Assembly (NCBI GenBank): GCA_965220385.1
Contig: OZ244825.1
Location: 2,542,001 to 2,606,000 of the forward strand
Length of the DNA stretch: 64,000 nt
Direction of reading: 5' to 3'
Source of the DNA: PCPOR2b sp965220385
GTDB lineage: Bacteria > Poribacteria > WGA-4E > PCPOR2b
The notes beneath the pieces were generated by a model. The model saw only the letters and a list, made by a program, of their open reading frames with translations, searched no databases and had not been told where the DNA came from. This document shows positions 42,441 to 51,257 of the stretch, piece after piece. The position numbers and the translations under genes were made by a program. Position 1 is the stretch's first letter, and every line of letters begins with the position of its first letter.

Positions 42441-43163
42441 ATGTACGGACAGAACGGACGAATCGGCTTGTTGGTGCCATCGGTCAATACAGTCGTCGAA
42501 CCAGAATTTAGCCGAATGATCCCAAACGGCATCAACGTCTATGCGGCGCGGATGCGGAACCAACGATCGGATGTGGACGACTCAAAAGCGATGCTTCAAC
42601 ACGTAGAACGTGCCGCCGATGAACTCGGCAGCGCGCACGCCGATGTGATAGCTTTTGCTTGCACTGCAAGTAGTTTTGTGGAAGGTGTCGAAGGTGAAAA
42701 TGACTTGCGGGACCGTATCGAACGCGCCGGAGAGGCAAAAGCGGTAACAACATCGGGTTCCGTTGCTGGCGCGTTGCGTACGCTCGGCATTCAACGCGTC
42801 GCAGTTGCCACGCCCTACCCGGACGAACTCAACGTGCTGGAGAAGCAGTTCTTGGAGGACGAGGGCATTGAGGTCCTGACAATTGCCGGCATGGACATCG
42901 TGGACGCATTCAGCATCGGAAAAGTAACTCCCGAAGAGACGTATGAATTTGCCCGCCGTGTCTGGCGTGGCGATGCCGATGGGTTGTTTATCAGCTGCAC
43001 CAACCTGCGCACCATTGATGTGCTGGCACGACTGGAAGCCGAACTCAAGGTGCCGGTTGTCTCCAGCAATTTAGCGACCTGTTGGGGGTGTTTGCGAGCT
43101 TTAGGGCATCAAGATCCGATTGACGGATATGGGAGCCTTTTGTCGGAACGCCTCCGTGCGTAG
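42441..43163 (+). CDS. maleate isomerase / arylmalonate decarboxylase-like (Asp/Glu racemase superfamily)
   Basis: A 240-residue protein with two superfamily catalytic cysteines: the first in FACTASSF (about 71-78), the second in GLFISCTNLRT (about 176-186). The N-terminal IGLLVPSVNTVVEPEF block is typical of maleate cis-trans isomerases and AMDase relatives. The reaction could be isomerisation of maleate to fumarate or a racemisation. AGAGGTGA lies upstream of ATG 42441; the GTG at 42432 is a less likely start. It is followed 13 bases later by the heparinase-family gene. Confidence 0.85.
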   Translation: MYGQNGRIGLLVPSVNTVVEPEFSRMIPNGINVYAARMRNQRSDVDDSKAMLQHVERAADELGSAHADVIAFACTASSFVEGVEGENDLRDRIERAGEAKAVTTSGSVAGALRTLGIQRVAVATPYPDELNVLEKQFLEDEGIEVLTIAGMDIVDAFSIGKVTPEETYEFARRVWRGDADGLFISCTNLRTIDVLARLEAELKVPVVSSNLATCWGCLRALGHQDPIDGYGSLLSERLRA

Positions 43164-43175
43164 AGGAACAAAGCG

Positions 43176-45410
43176 ATGTCCAGTGTCGTTGATATGTTCA
43201 AACGCATGGATTTGGATGCGACCGGATTGGAGGCGGTCAAGGCAGCGGTTCAAGCTGAGGATTATGCCGCCGCCGAGACAGCCTATCTGGAATACTACCG
43301 GGCGCGCAAGCCACCCGTCCTCGATTGGCATACCGAGCATAGAGGAGGTAATTCCTTTCAGACCAATTCGACTGGCTGGAATTTCCTGACCGCTATTCCA
43401 GAGCTGATTACTTGGACAGACCGTGGAAGGGTTAAAGGGTTAATCAGTCGCGAAAGGGGTTACACCTTCAGTCGCACCGATGGGATAAAACCGTCCGAGT
43501 ACACCGTGTTGGACTTGGCTGATATGCTCTTGGAGAATAAGGTCTTCATTCCGTATCATCCCGAAGACGGCGTACAAGATCTGGGGCCCGATTGGAACTG
43601 GGAGCACGTGCCTCCCGTTGTTGGACGGCGATGGACACTGAGTCTGCCGTACCAATACTTTCTTCGTGCCTTGGCGCAGGCATATTGGTTGACGGATGAT
43701 GAGCGATATGTCGCCAAGTTGGTCAAAATTGCGACCCACTACGTTAGCTATGTGGATGGAAGGAGTTCATGGATCTGGATTCCCGACATGCAGCTCGCCC
43801 GGAACTATCAACAATTAATGCCATTCATACTTTCTTGGGAGGGATTGTTGCCCCATGATTTCTGCGTAATCCAGTCTTGGTTGTCCGGTGGTTGTGCAGC
43901 ATCAATGGAAGCGGTGACCGGGGCACCGGGCAATCAACTCTTGTTCAACGGGTTAGGCTTGGCGTGGCTTGGGGTAGGGATGCCGGAGTTCAAGGACGCA
44001 CTGCGATGGCGCGAACGGGGGTTTGGCGAAGTCGAGGAGTTCTTCGGTGAGGGAGCGTTCTATCCGGACGGCTCGTCGAAAGAGAACTCCTACGGTTATG
44101 TCGTCGGTGCCTCCGCAGCAGGACTGGAGGCACTAACGCTGGCACAGGAAAATGGATGGGACTTCCTGAAGGATCTGCACGGCCCGATGTTACTGCGAGC
44201 CGAATTCCTCGCCTATACCGCGAAACCGGATGGCAGCTATGTCTGGACAGGCGACAGCACACGTGGATCGGCCTTCGATTATATAGAGGCAGTTGCAGAT
44301 TCAGCTGACCGGAAAGACCTGCAATATATCGTTAATTTTGGACAGCGAGGCACCCTTCCGCCGCGTAAATCATCGTGGTACGCCTACGGGGGCGTTGGTG
44401 TGATGCGAAGCGATTGGGATCGCGGAACGAACTATCTGTTTTTTGATGTGGGGCCGGTGGGTGTCATACACGGACACGAGGGGAAATTAGCCGTAGAGGT
44501 GGTCGCCTACGGTCGCTCATTGGTCGAGGATTTAGGCATCCACACCTATGCAACAACTGAACAGGATATTCCGTTCCATAACTTTTTTACAGCATCTGCC
44601 GCGCATAATACAGTCATCGTGGATGGAAAGAGCCAAGCTCGGTTGAAAACTGGACCATTCACAACCGACCATCCATTGTCAAATCCGTGGTTCAGTACCG
44701 CTACATGTGATTTTCTGTCGGGCAGCTATATCGAAGGCTACATGGAGGTGACAGACGACGAAATTGATAAATCGGTCGTTCATCGTCGCAGTGTCATGTT
44801 TGTCAAGCGTCGCAACGCGGGCGATCCGGAATATTGGATCATCACCGACCATCTGACCGGCGACGGCGCGCATACCTGTGAACAGCTGTTTCATCTTATC
44901 CCGATTGAAGTAGGTGTGGATCCGACGACGAAAACTGTGCAAACAGTTACACAAGATCAGCCCAATCTGGCATTTATTCCGGCGATCACAGGGGGTATTG
45001 AGGTGGAAATTGTCGAGGGACGTACCGAACCGAATCTTCAAGGATGGTATTGCGGCGGCGGTCCTCGGCCAACCCCGGCACCTTGTGTGGCCTATCACCG
45101 CACGGGTATGCTCCCTACCGTTTTCCAGACCGTGCTCGTGCCAATGAAAACCGGAGAAGCAGCATTGCCCAAGGTTGAATCACTTGGAACTCCCAACGAT
45201 GGTTGGATCCGAGTCACGTTTCCGAATGCACGGCAGGACATCTACTGTTCACCGGTAGAGGCAGGGCATCGGCAGTTGGGAGATATTGCCTTCACCGGAG
45301 AGGCAGCATTGGTACGGCGCGACAGCGATGGAACGCTCTTGGATTGGGCGGTTGTTGGTGGCGATCGTCTATATCATGGCGGAGAGCTCCTTCCCTCTAT
45401 CCGTGAATAA
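43176..45410 (+). CDS. heparinase II/III-family polysaccharide lyase-like protein
   Basis: A 744-residue protein. The N-terminal half (about 60-400) is helical, matching the alpha/alpha-toroid of heparinase II/III or alginate lyases (WDW-rich segments, then ENSYGYVVGASAAGLEAL). The C-terminal half contains GVIHGHEGKLAVEVVAYGRSLVEDLGIHTY and NFFTASAAHNTVIVDGKSQ, the beta-sandwich signature with the His/Tyr region. It cleaves uronate-containing polysaccharides by beta-elimination. No signal peptide is visible, so it may act inside the cell on imported oligosaccharides. The gene ends 20 bases before an IS element, whose insertion left the reading frame intact. Confidence 0.85.
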   Translation: MSSVVDMFKRMDLDATGLEAVKAAVQAEDYAAAETAYLEYYRARKPPVLDWHTEHRGGNSFQTNSTGWNFLTAIPELITWTDRGRVKGLISRERGYTFSRTDGIKPSEYTVLDLADMLLENKVFIPYHPEDGVQDLGPDWNWEHVPPVVGRRWTLSLPYQYFLRALAQAYWLTDDERYVAKLVKIATHYVSYVDGRSSWIWIPDMQLARNYQQLMPFILSWEGLLPHDFCVIQSWLSGGCAASMEAVTGAPGNQLLFNGLGLAWLGVGMPEFKDALRWRERGFGEVEEFFGEGAFYPDGSSKENSYGYVVGASAAGLEALTLAQENGWDFLKDLHGPMLLRAEFLAYTAKPDGSYVWTGDSTRGSAFDYIEAVADSADRKDLQYIVNFGQRGTLPPRKSSWYAYGGVGVMRSDWDRGTNYLFFDVGPVGVIHGHEGKLAVEVVAYGRSLVEDLGIHTYATTEQDIPFHNFFTASAAHNTVIVDGKSQARLKTGPFTTDHPLSNPWFSTATCDFLSGSYIEGYMEVTDDEIDKSVVHRRSVMFVKRRNAGDPEYWIITDHLTGDGAHTCEQLFHLIPIEVGVDPTTKTVQTVTQDQPNLAFIPAITGGIEVEIVEGRTEPNLQGWYCGGGPRPTPAPCVAYHRTGMLPTVFQTVLVPMKTGEAALPKVESLGTPNDGWIRVTFPNARQDIYCSPVEAGHRQLGDIAFTGEAALVRRDSDGTLLDWAVVGGDRLYHGGELLPSIRE

Positions 45411-45423
45411 AATGCTCCGTTCT

Positions 45424-45430
45424 TTATGTG
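45424..45430. repeat. target-site duplication, left copy
   Basis: TTATGTG directly left of the IS inverted repeat; the identical heptamer is at 46799-46805 on the right. A further matching T would make it 8 bases. Confidence 0.85.
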
Positions 45431-46798
45431 ACTAAAGTTTAGACAATTTTAAGTGCAAAGAGGCAGAACAGAGGTTATCCTTTCAGAAATCACCACAATT
45501 TTGAAAGGAGCAATAATGAGCCTCATATTCTGCCTCGCGAGTATTTTAACCGATTTTCGTCCGTTATTCAACAGTCAAAACTTCACCCTGTTTTGCACAT
45601 TTATTGTAGGGTTTATCACTGCCCCCCGCAGTGCCACAGTGACTGACATTTATCAAGCGGTTCGACCGAAAACGGGTTACCACTCACTGGTGAAGTTCCT
45701 CTCCCGTGGTAAGTGGGACGCCGATGCGGTTGCTAAACATCTGATTAAGTTACTGCAAGGGTACTTTGACAATTGGGTCTACGTTTACGATGAGACGCAA
45801 GCGATAAAGACAGGAGATAAGCAATTTGGTCTCCACTTTTTTAGAAATCATCGCTACCAAAAGCGCAACAGAAATCAATCGAAGTATCACTCAGGTCATC
45901 AGTTTGGCGCATTAGGCTTGCTTTGTAGCACGGTGACTGAGACGATACTGTTTCCGGTTTGGGTGAACCTGATATGTCCCAAGACAAAGCAGGATAGCAG
46001 CAACGCTGTTCTAAAGCGGATATGCGCTCACATTCCCCGTGGACTGATTATCTTTGACCGGGGGTTCAACCGGCGCAAAGTGTTTGCATGTGTGCTTGAA
46101 GCCGGGCATCATCTATTGTGTCGTGCCAAGTCCAATGCGGTCTTTTACCGGTTAGCTGATGTGGCTAAGTGTCGCAAACGGGGACGCCCCAAGAAGTATG
46201 GTAAACGCCTACAACTGCGATATCTACAGTATTCAACAATTGACATTGACAACAAACGGTATACCATTGCATCGGTAGTCGCTCTTACCAAAATGTGTCC
46301 ACAACCCGTGCGGTTGATAGTGATGCGAACCCGACCCAAAAAGGCAAAGGCGTTTCGATACTTCTGTGTCTACACCACTGACTTGACTCTGGATTTATGT
46401 AAGGTTGTACGATATTATCAGAAAAGATGGACTATTGAGACCGCTTTTCGGGACCTAAAACAACACTTCGGGTTTGACCAATATCGGGTCAAATCTAAAA
46501 AAAGCATCAGTCGATGGGTACAACTCAGTTTCGTGGCTGTTTGTTTAACTCAATTGGTCTTTACCATCATTTCTAACACAAGCCAGCCTATAACTGTCGA
46601 GCGGGTGTGCAGGGAATTGGGCATTGATTGGTATCGACCCAAGAAGTTGACACGCGGATTGATGGTGCGTTATCTACGCGCGTTAATTGGCAAGCATCTA
46701 TTTTCTGCGACAATGGCTAGACACACAAAAACGCCCAATATTCAGCACACACTTGAATGACGCACCATCAAGACAACACAAATTGTCCAAACTTTAGT
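45431..46798 (+). mobile_element. intact IS4-type insertion sequence, 1368 bp
   Basis: Bounded by 19-base inverted repeats, ACTAAAGTTTAGACAATTT (45431-45449) on the left and AAATTGTCCAAACTTTAGT (46780-46798) on the right, with 18 of 19 bases matching. Direct TTATGTG repeats flank it. One transposase gene occupies most of it. The perfect ends and flanks and uninterrupted gene imply a recent insertion between the heparinase-family gene and the PhyH gene. Confidence 0.92.
45516..46760 (+). CDS. IS4-family DDE transposase
   Basis: A 414-residue DDE transposase. The first catalytic Asp is in VYVYDETQA (about 89), the second in LIIFDRGFNRRK (about 182), and the third residue is in the IS4 signature YYQKRWTIETAFRDLK, matching Y-(2)-R-(3)-E-(6)-K exactly. 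The frame is open and complete. ATG 45516 is preceded by AAAGGAG; the frame extends further up to 45453, within the element. It lies wholly between the inverted repeats. Confidence 0.92.
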   Translation: MSLIFCLASILTDFRPLFNSQNFTLFCTFIVGFITAPRSATVTDIYQAVRPKTGYHSLVKFLSRGKWDADAVAKHLIKLLQGYFDNWVYVYDETQAIKTGDKQFGLHFFRNHRYQKRNRNQSKYHSGHQFGALGLLCSTVTETILFPVWVNLICPKTKQDSSNAVLKRICAHIPRGLIIFDRGFNRRKVFACVLEAGHHLLCRAKSNAVFYRLADVAKCRKRGRPKKYGKRLQLRYLQYSTIDIDNKRYTIASVVALTKMCPQPVRLIVMRTRPKKAKAFRYFCVYTTDLTLDLCKVVRYYQKRWTIETAFRDLKQHFGFDQYRVKSKKSISRWVQLSFVAVCLTQLVFTIISNTSQPITVERVCRELGIDWYRPKKLTRGLMVRYLRALIGKHLFSATMARHTKTPNIQHTLE

Positions 46799-46805
46799 TT
46801 ATGTG
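46799..46805. repeat. target-site duplication, right copy
   Basis: TTATGTG directly right of the IS inverted repeat, identical to 45424-45430. The remaining bases to 46988 contain small hairpins (for example GGTTG/CAACC near 46873-46892) and no gene. Confidence 0.85.
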
Positions 46806-46988
46806 AGAAATCAGGTAATAGTAATCGTAGGGGCTGGGTTTCCCCACCTAGACATTTTGAATGTTGGTAGGGTTGTAGAAGCAACCTTTGTGGTTGCTCG
46901 TGTTCAATCTGCCTCTTTTATCTGCGTAGATTAGTGTTAATTCGCGGAGGTTTTGCGACTCTCCCAAGTTTGAGAAGGAAAACATACC

Positions 46989-47756
46989 ATGCAGCTCTCT
47001 ACTGAACAGGCAGAAAAGTTCTGGGAAGATGGATTCATCATTGTAAAGAATTTGCTTGATGTTGATGAGGTTGCGTCGCTTCTTGCCCATGCTGAATGGG
47101 TAGCAAGTGGGGAAGCGTCCCATATCCCGACAGGGCAACTCCAGGTTGAACCCAGCGTGGCAGCAGGAGAAGCTCAAGCGGGAAATTACGCTGATTCTCT
47201 TCGAAAAATGAGCCATCTTGCCTTCTACGATGAGGGATTTGAAAGCCACGCTCGCAATCCAAAAATCCTGGACGTTATCGAATCCCTTCTGGGTGCCGAC
47301 ATAAAACTCTATCAAGATCAACTGTTCATGAAACCGCCGCGGATCGGCTCACGGCAACGCTACCATCAGGATATGCCGCTCGGATTCTACATCGACCCGC
47401 CCGACATGGTGACCTGCTGGGCAGCGCTTACTGATTCAACAATCGAGAATGGATGCGTCTGGATGCTCCCCGGCACTCATAAGTTCGGCATCATAGAACA
47501 GTCGAAGTGGGCAGAGTATGAGCAGATGTCGGTTGAGGGGAGCTTGGCAGAGGAGTGTCCACTGGAGCTGAAAGCCGGCGATTGCAGCTTCCACCACGGC
47601 CTCATTCTGCACAGCAGCAGGCCCAACCAAACGAATCAGCGACGCCGAGGTTACGCGACCCACTATGTCAGCGCGAAGTGTCGATACACAGGTCCCCCGG
47701 AAAAAGAGAACGATGCCATGCTAATGCGGGGGAGGTCGATACCGGGCTGTATCTAA
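46989..47756 (+). CDS. phytanoyl-CoA dioxygenase (PhyH)-family protein
   Basis: A 255-residue Fe(II)/2-oxoglutarate oxygenase of the PhyH family. The iron ligands are seen in RYHQDMPLGF (His-x-Asp) and a later His in FHHGLILHSSRPN, with RRRGYATHY providing the Arg for 2-oxoglutarate. Related proteins hydroxylate lipids, natural products or small organic compounds; the substrate here is not indicated. AAGGAA lies upstream of ATG 46989. It was once next to the heparinase-family gene before the IS inserted between them. Confidence 0.88.
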   Translation: MQLSTEQAEKFWEDGFIIVKNLLDVDEVASLLAHAEWVASGEASHIPTGQLQVEPSVAAGEAQAGNYADSLRKMSHLAFYDEGFESHARNPKILDVIESLLGADIKLYQDQLFMKPPRIGSRQRYHQDMPLGFYIDPPDMVTCWAALTDSTIENGCVWMLPGTHKFGIIEQSKWAEYEQMSVEGSLAEECPLELKAGDCSFHHGLILHSSRPNQTNQRRRGYATHYVSAKCRYTGPPEKENDAMLMRGRSIPGCI

Positions 47757-47837
47757 CGGATTTCTCTCGCACTCTCTTTTCTCTTTAAGGAGTACCGTAG
47801 GTTGGGTTGAACAATAGCAAAACCCAACGCTAATGAA

Positions 47838-48000
47838 CTAGTACACTGTCAGATAAATGCTACTGGTCCTGCTCGTTGTGGATTGACAAATCCACAACAT
47901 CGCCGCAAATCGAGCTTGGATATGGCTATCCAAGTCTCGGACTCTCGGAACGGAGCCGAGCAGGGAGTGACTTGTCATAACTTACTCGACAGAGCACTAG
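47838..48000. mobile_element. 163 bp MITE-like element with inverted ends and possible target duplication
   Basis: Ends are CTAGTACACTGTC (47838-47850) and GACAGAGCACTAG (47988-48000), an imperfect 13-base inverted repeat with 11 matches. TGAA(C) occurs directly outside both ends (47834-47838 and 48001-48005), as a target duplication would. Inside are two perfect hairpins, GTTGTGGATT/AATCCACAAC (about 47875-47898) and CTTGGATA/TATCCAAG (about 47918-47937), and the word TCTCGGAACGGAGCCGA, shared with the repeat at 9085. There is no reading frame. Just upstream, AGGTTGGGTTGAAC with AACCCAAC forms another small repeat, also seen (AGGTTGGATTGAAC) at 35770. Confidence 0.6.
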
Positions 48001-48023
48001 TGAACGAATAAACGAACATAACT

Positions 48024-48776
48024 ATGCACACAAGCAAGCTACTCAAATCTTCGGACTTTGAATATTGGCGACTTTCTGGCGACAACCGCGTTAGTGTTGA
48101 CTTTGGGGCGTTCTGCCCGGATTATCATGAATTGGACCGCGTCGGCGTTATTTCACCCTGTTTTGAGGACGGGATCCTGCATACGGGGGATGCGCTGCTT
48201 GCGTTGACCACCGCTTTCTATGATGTCCTCCGATCACACGGGGCAGATTTCTTCGACTATCCGCAACACTTTGCGTTTATTGGCGCGAGCGGAGATGTTA
48301 TTCACACACACGGAGAATCATTACCGATAGATCAGATCGGGACAGGCTGGGGAAATCTGGATGTTTGGCCCGATTCCAAATGGATTACAACACCGCGGAG
48401 TGCTACAGGGATGCTGAAGAAGATTTTCGACTTTCAAGTAAATAGGCTGTTCTTGCCTCACGGCTTCAAGCTGGGCACCGATGAATCCCCACTCCCCGCC
48501 TACGCGCGCAAGATGTTCGACACCCGGCTCAAGAGTGTTTATTACTACAACACGCCGTTTCCCAACATAGAGATACGCGCCTCGCACCAGGTCGCAGATC
48601 TCGTGCAGAAGAGCATCGACCAACTCCCAAACGCCGAAAGCGTACCGGGACATCAAGCGCATAAGCATGAAGCTGATCAACCTACCCGGCACAACTTCCC
48701 CTCTGTCCAGCGGTATCGGAAGGTCAGCGTTGATCATTTTCTGGAAGATGTGAAGGGTTGCTTCGAGATAGGTTGA
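48024..48776 (+). CDS. protein of unknown function in the catabolic operon
   Basis: I do not recognise this 250-residue protein. It has no signal peptide or membrane span. Notable segments are VISPCFEDGILHTGDALLALTTAFYDVLR, YPQHFAFIGASGDVIHTHGES and DVWPDSKWITTPRSATGMLKKIFDFQVNRLFLPHGF; the last part is more polar. Aromatic and His residues suggest a small-molecule binding protein or enzyme, but the family is not evident. The start ATG 48024 has no clear ribosome-binding site. It comes first in a tight run: the DapA-like start is 18 bases after its stop codon. Confidence 0.65.
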   Translation: MHTSKLLKSSDFEYWRLSGDNRVSVDFGAFCPDYHELDRVGVISPCFEDGILHTGDALLALTTAFYDVLRSHGADFFDYPQHFAFIGASGDVIHTHGESLPIDQIGTGWGNLDVWPDSKWITTPRSATGMLKKIFDFQVNRLFLPHGFKLGTDESPLPAYARKMFDTRLKSVYYYNTPFPNIEIRASHQVADLVQKSIDQLPNAESVPGHQAHKHEADQPTRHNFPSVQRYRKVSVDHFLEDVKGCFEIG

Positions 48777-48793
48777 TGGAAGGAGACAGTGAG

Positions 48794-49720
48794 ATGGCGC
48801 GTTACCCCCAAGCGATCCTCGTGTCCTGCGAGATACCGTGGGATGAACATGAAAATCTGATGGAAGATCTGTTTCGAGAGGAGATACAGCATACCCTCAA
48901 ATCAGGATTCAACCATCTGTATATCTTTGGCACCGCCGGTGAAGGTCATGCAGTGGATGCCGCTCGTTTCCAGCAGATCGTTCAAATTTTCTACGAGGAG
49001 ACGCGGGAACCCGATATTCACCCAATGGTCGGGGCCATCGGTTTATCCACGGCGAGCATCGTTGAACGTGTGGGATTCGCACACGATCTCGGTTTCCGCA
49101 CATTTCAAACTGTCTTGCCGAGTTGGGGTGCGCTGAACGATGACGAGCTAATAATCTTCTTCAAGGATCTGTGTGGTACGTTCCCGGACTCACAGTTCTT
49201 GCACTACAATCTACCACGCGCAAAGCGGATCCTCGGTGGTGCGGAATATCGGAGACTGATTGATGTAGTTCCCAATCTCGTGGCAACGAAGACAACGAGC
49301 GGTGGCTTGCCCGGTGCAGCTGATCTGATGCACCACTCATCTGAACTCCAACACTTTTTTGGGGAATGGAACTTTCCTCACGGCTGCATGTTCGGGGAGT
49401 GCTCTCTGCTCGCTTCATTTGGCCCCATGACACCCCATAAGACAAGGGAGTACTTTGAGGCGGGATGTACGCAGCAGATCGAAAAACTTTTCCGATTACA
49501 ACACGACTTTCACAGGGTGTGCATGGACGTACTTCGTCCGGTGTGGGGTATGGAACGGATGGACGGTGCCTATGATAAAATTATTGTGCGCTTGGGCGGA
49601 TTAGAGAAGATGCCGCTACGCCTGCTCTCGCCCTATCAAAGTTTCACAGAAGCGGAGTATCAGGCGTGCGAGCGGATACTTCACGAGAAGTATCCAGATT
49701 GGATTCAGAGGAAATTATGA
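48794..49720 (+). CDS. DapA/NanA-family aldolase-like protein
   Basis: A 308-residue TIM-barrel class I aldolase or dehydratase-type protein. The family segment GTAGEGHAVDAARF (about 44-57) binds the keto-acid carboxylate, Tyr in FLHYNLPRAKRIL is the catalytic tyrosine, and the Schiff-base Lys is in LVATKTTSGG. The family includes dihydrodipicolinate synthase and sugar-acid aldolases or dehydratases such as 2-keto-3-deoxygluconate aldolase. In a group with lyase and mannonate dehydratase-like genes, the latter is more likely than lysine synthesis. ATG 48794 has GGAGA upstream; an in-frame ATG at 48776 overlaps the preceding stop codon. Confidence 0.85.
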   Translation: MARYPQAILVSCEIPWDEHENLMEDLFREEIQHTLKSGFNHLYIFGTAGEGHAVDAARFQQIVQIFYEETREPDIHPMVGAIGLSTASIVERVGFAHDLGFRTFQTVLPSWGALNDDELIIFFKDLCGTFPDSQFLHYNLPRAKRILGGAEYRRLIDVVPNLVATKTTSGGLPGAADLMHHSSELQHFFGEWNFPHGCMFGECSLLASFGPMTPHKTREYFEAGCTQQIEKLFRLQHDFHRVCMDVLRPVWGMERMDGAYDKIIVRLGGLEKMPLRLLSPYQSFTEAEYQACERILHEKYPDWIQRKL

Positions 49721-50475
49721 CGTCACTCAATTTCAAAGCGAGAGTACCAGTTTTTGATGCTAATGTGAGGGTTGGCGATCTACTCGACGAGCCTGCCCCC
49801 TACCGTGACCGAGAGGGATTGCTATCAGAAATGGATCGGCATGGGGTACAACGAGCCCTCATCTACCACGCCCATGGCGAAAATGTCAGTCCTATTATTG
49901 GCAACGAGTATCTTGAAGCGTGGCTGAGCGATGATGGGCGTACCCATCCGCAGTGGATGGTTATCCCGACATCGGATTCGCTTGCACAAGTTCAATCGCT
50001 TCACGCTGAGGGCAGGGTCAACTCTGTGCGTTTGTTCGATACAGGACAACGTGACTTACCCTTTCGGCCTTGGGCTTACGACACGCTGCTATCTTGGCTC
50101 AGTGAGGAACATATCCCGGTATGGATCTACCTTCCTGATGCCGACGCGGATGCGTTGATTACCACACTTCAGGCGTATCCGAGTCTGGTATCGGTTTTGG
50201 TGGGAGCGCATTACGTCCACGCGCTATGGTTGCGCCCAATGTTGGCTGCTTTACCGAATGCCCATTTGGAGCTAAGTCGCTACGAACCAATCTGCGAGAT
50301 AGAATCTTTGCGCGACGAATTTGGTGCAGAGCGATTGGTCTACGGCTCATGGTATTCCCGATATGCCATGGGTGCGATGTTATTTTATCTGCATCATACT
50401 AATCTGACTGATGCCGAACTTGCATCGGTTTGTGCTGGGAATCTTGAGCGCATTCTGGAAGGAGGGACAAAATGA
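49717..50475 (+). CDS. amidohydrolase-2-like protein lacking the metal ligands
   Basis: A 252-residue TIM-barrel protein resembling the amidohydrolase family of the next gene. The strand 1 HxH that binds metal (HxHxG in the neighbour) reads FDANVRVG here, and the strand 8 aspartate segment (FGSDTPL in the neighbour) reads YGSWYSR. It therefore probably does not bind the catalytic metal and may be a structural or regulatory partner. ATG 49717 overlaps the stop codon of the DapA-like gene (ATGA), with AGAGGA upstream. Its own stop overlaps the next start in the same way. Confidence 0.75.
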   Translation: MTSLNFKARVPVFDANVRVGDLLDEPAPYRDREGLLSEMDRHGVQRALIYHAHGENVSPIIGNEYLEAWLSDDGRTHPQWMVIPTSDSLAQVQSLHAEGRVNSVRLFDTGQRDLPFRPWAYDTLLSWLSEEHIPVWIYLPDADADALITTLQAYPSLVSVLVGAHYVHALWLRPMLAALPNAHLELSRYEPICEIESLRDEFGAERLVYGSWYSRYAMGAMLFYLHHTNLTDAELASVCAGNLERILEGGTK

Positions 50476-51233
50476 TTGATGGAACGCAAGTCATCGATTA
50501 TCACGGGCATGTTGGACGCTGGGATCCCCTCGGTATGAAGGACGATCCAAAACTGATGCTCCACGCTATGGATTCGGCGGGTATAGACAAATCCTGTGTG
50601 TTCAATATTTTCCACCCTGACGGTACAACAGGAAACGACGAAACGGCTCGTTTTGTCGCACGGCATCCGGATCGCTTTATCGGTTTTGCTTACGTGTCAC
50701 CCATGATGCCAGAGCGGATGGTGCCGGAATTGGGGCGCGCTATCGACGAGTTGAAATTTCCTGCCATCAAACTATATCCGCCCTACACCCTGTGGCCCTT
50801 TAATCAACCGCAATGGTTTCCCATCTACGAGTTTGCAGATGAACGGGGATTAGCAGTGCTTTTCCATACCGATGGCGACGAATTAAACCGCCCCCGGTAT
50901 CTGTCTGAGATTGCACCGCAATTCCCTAACGCCAAATTTATCGCAGGGCATTCCGGCAACGTTGTAGAACCCCGCACCGAAGCTATTGCCGCCGCACAGG
51001 CGCATCCAAACGTCTATCTCGAAACCTGCTCAACCTATCGCACACCGGGCGTGATTGAACAGTTGGTGAATGAGGCGGGTGCCGATCGGGTGCTGTTTGG
51101 ATCGGATACACCACTGATGGACCCACGCCCCCAGATGGGCAAGATTATCACCGCGGATATTTCTGACGAAGCCAAACGGTTGATCTTGGGTGGTAACGCC
51201 CGCCGCTTGTTGGGTATTTATAGTGAATTATAA
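50472..51233 (+). CDS. amidohydrolase-2 family metal-dependent hydrolase
   Basis: A 253-residue TIM-barrel protein of the COG2159 type. Likely metal ligands are the His pair in VIDYHGHVG (residue about 9-17), AVLFHTDGD, FIAGHSGN and the Asp in LFGSDTPLMDP. Such enzymes decarboxylate or hydrolyse aromatic and small cyclic acids, or open lactones from uronates. ATG 50472 overlaps the previous stop codon (ATGA), so the two paralogues are translated together, at a likely near 1:1 ratio. It ends the run 48024-51233. This gene and the preceding one look like a duplication with loss of active-site residues in one copy. Confidence 0.88.
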   Translation: MIDGTQVIDYHGHVGRWDPLGMKDDPKLMLHAMDSAGIDKSCVFNIFHPDGTTGNDETARFVARHPDRFIGFAYVSPMMPERMVPELGRAIDELKFPAIKLYPPYTLWPFNQPQWFPIYEFADERGLAVLFHTDGDELNRPRYLSEIAPQFPNAKFIAGHSGNVVEPRTEAIAAAQAHPNVYLETCSTYRTPGVIEQLVNEAGADRVLFGSDTPLMDPRPQMGKIITADISDEAKRLILGGNARRLLGIYSEL

Positions 51234-51257
51234 AAATAAAGGCTCATGTCAAAAGAA

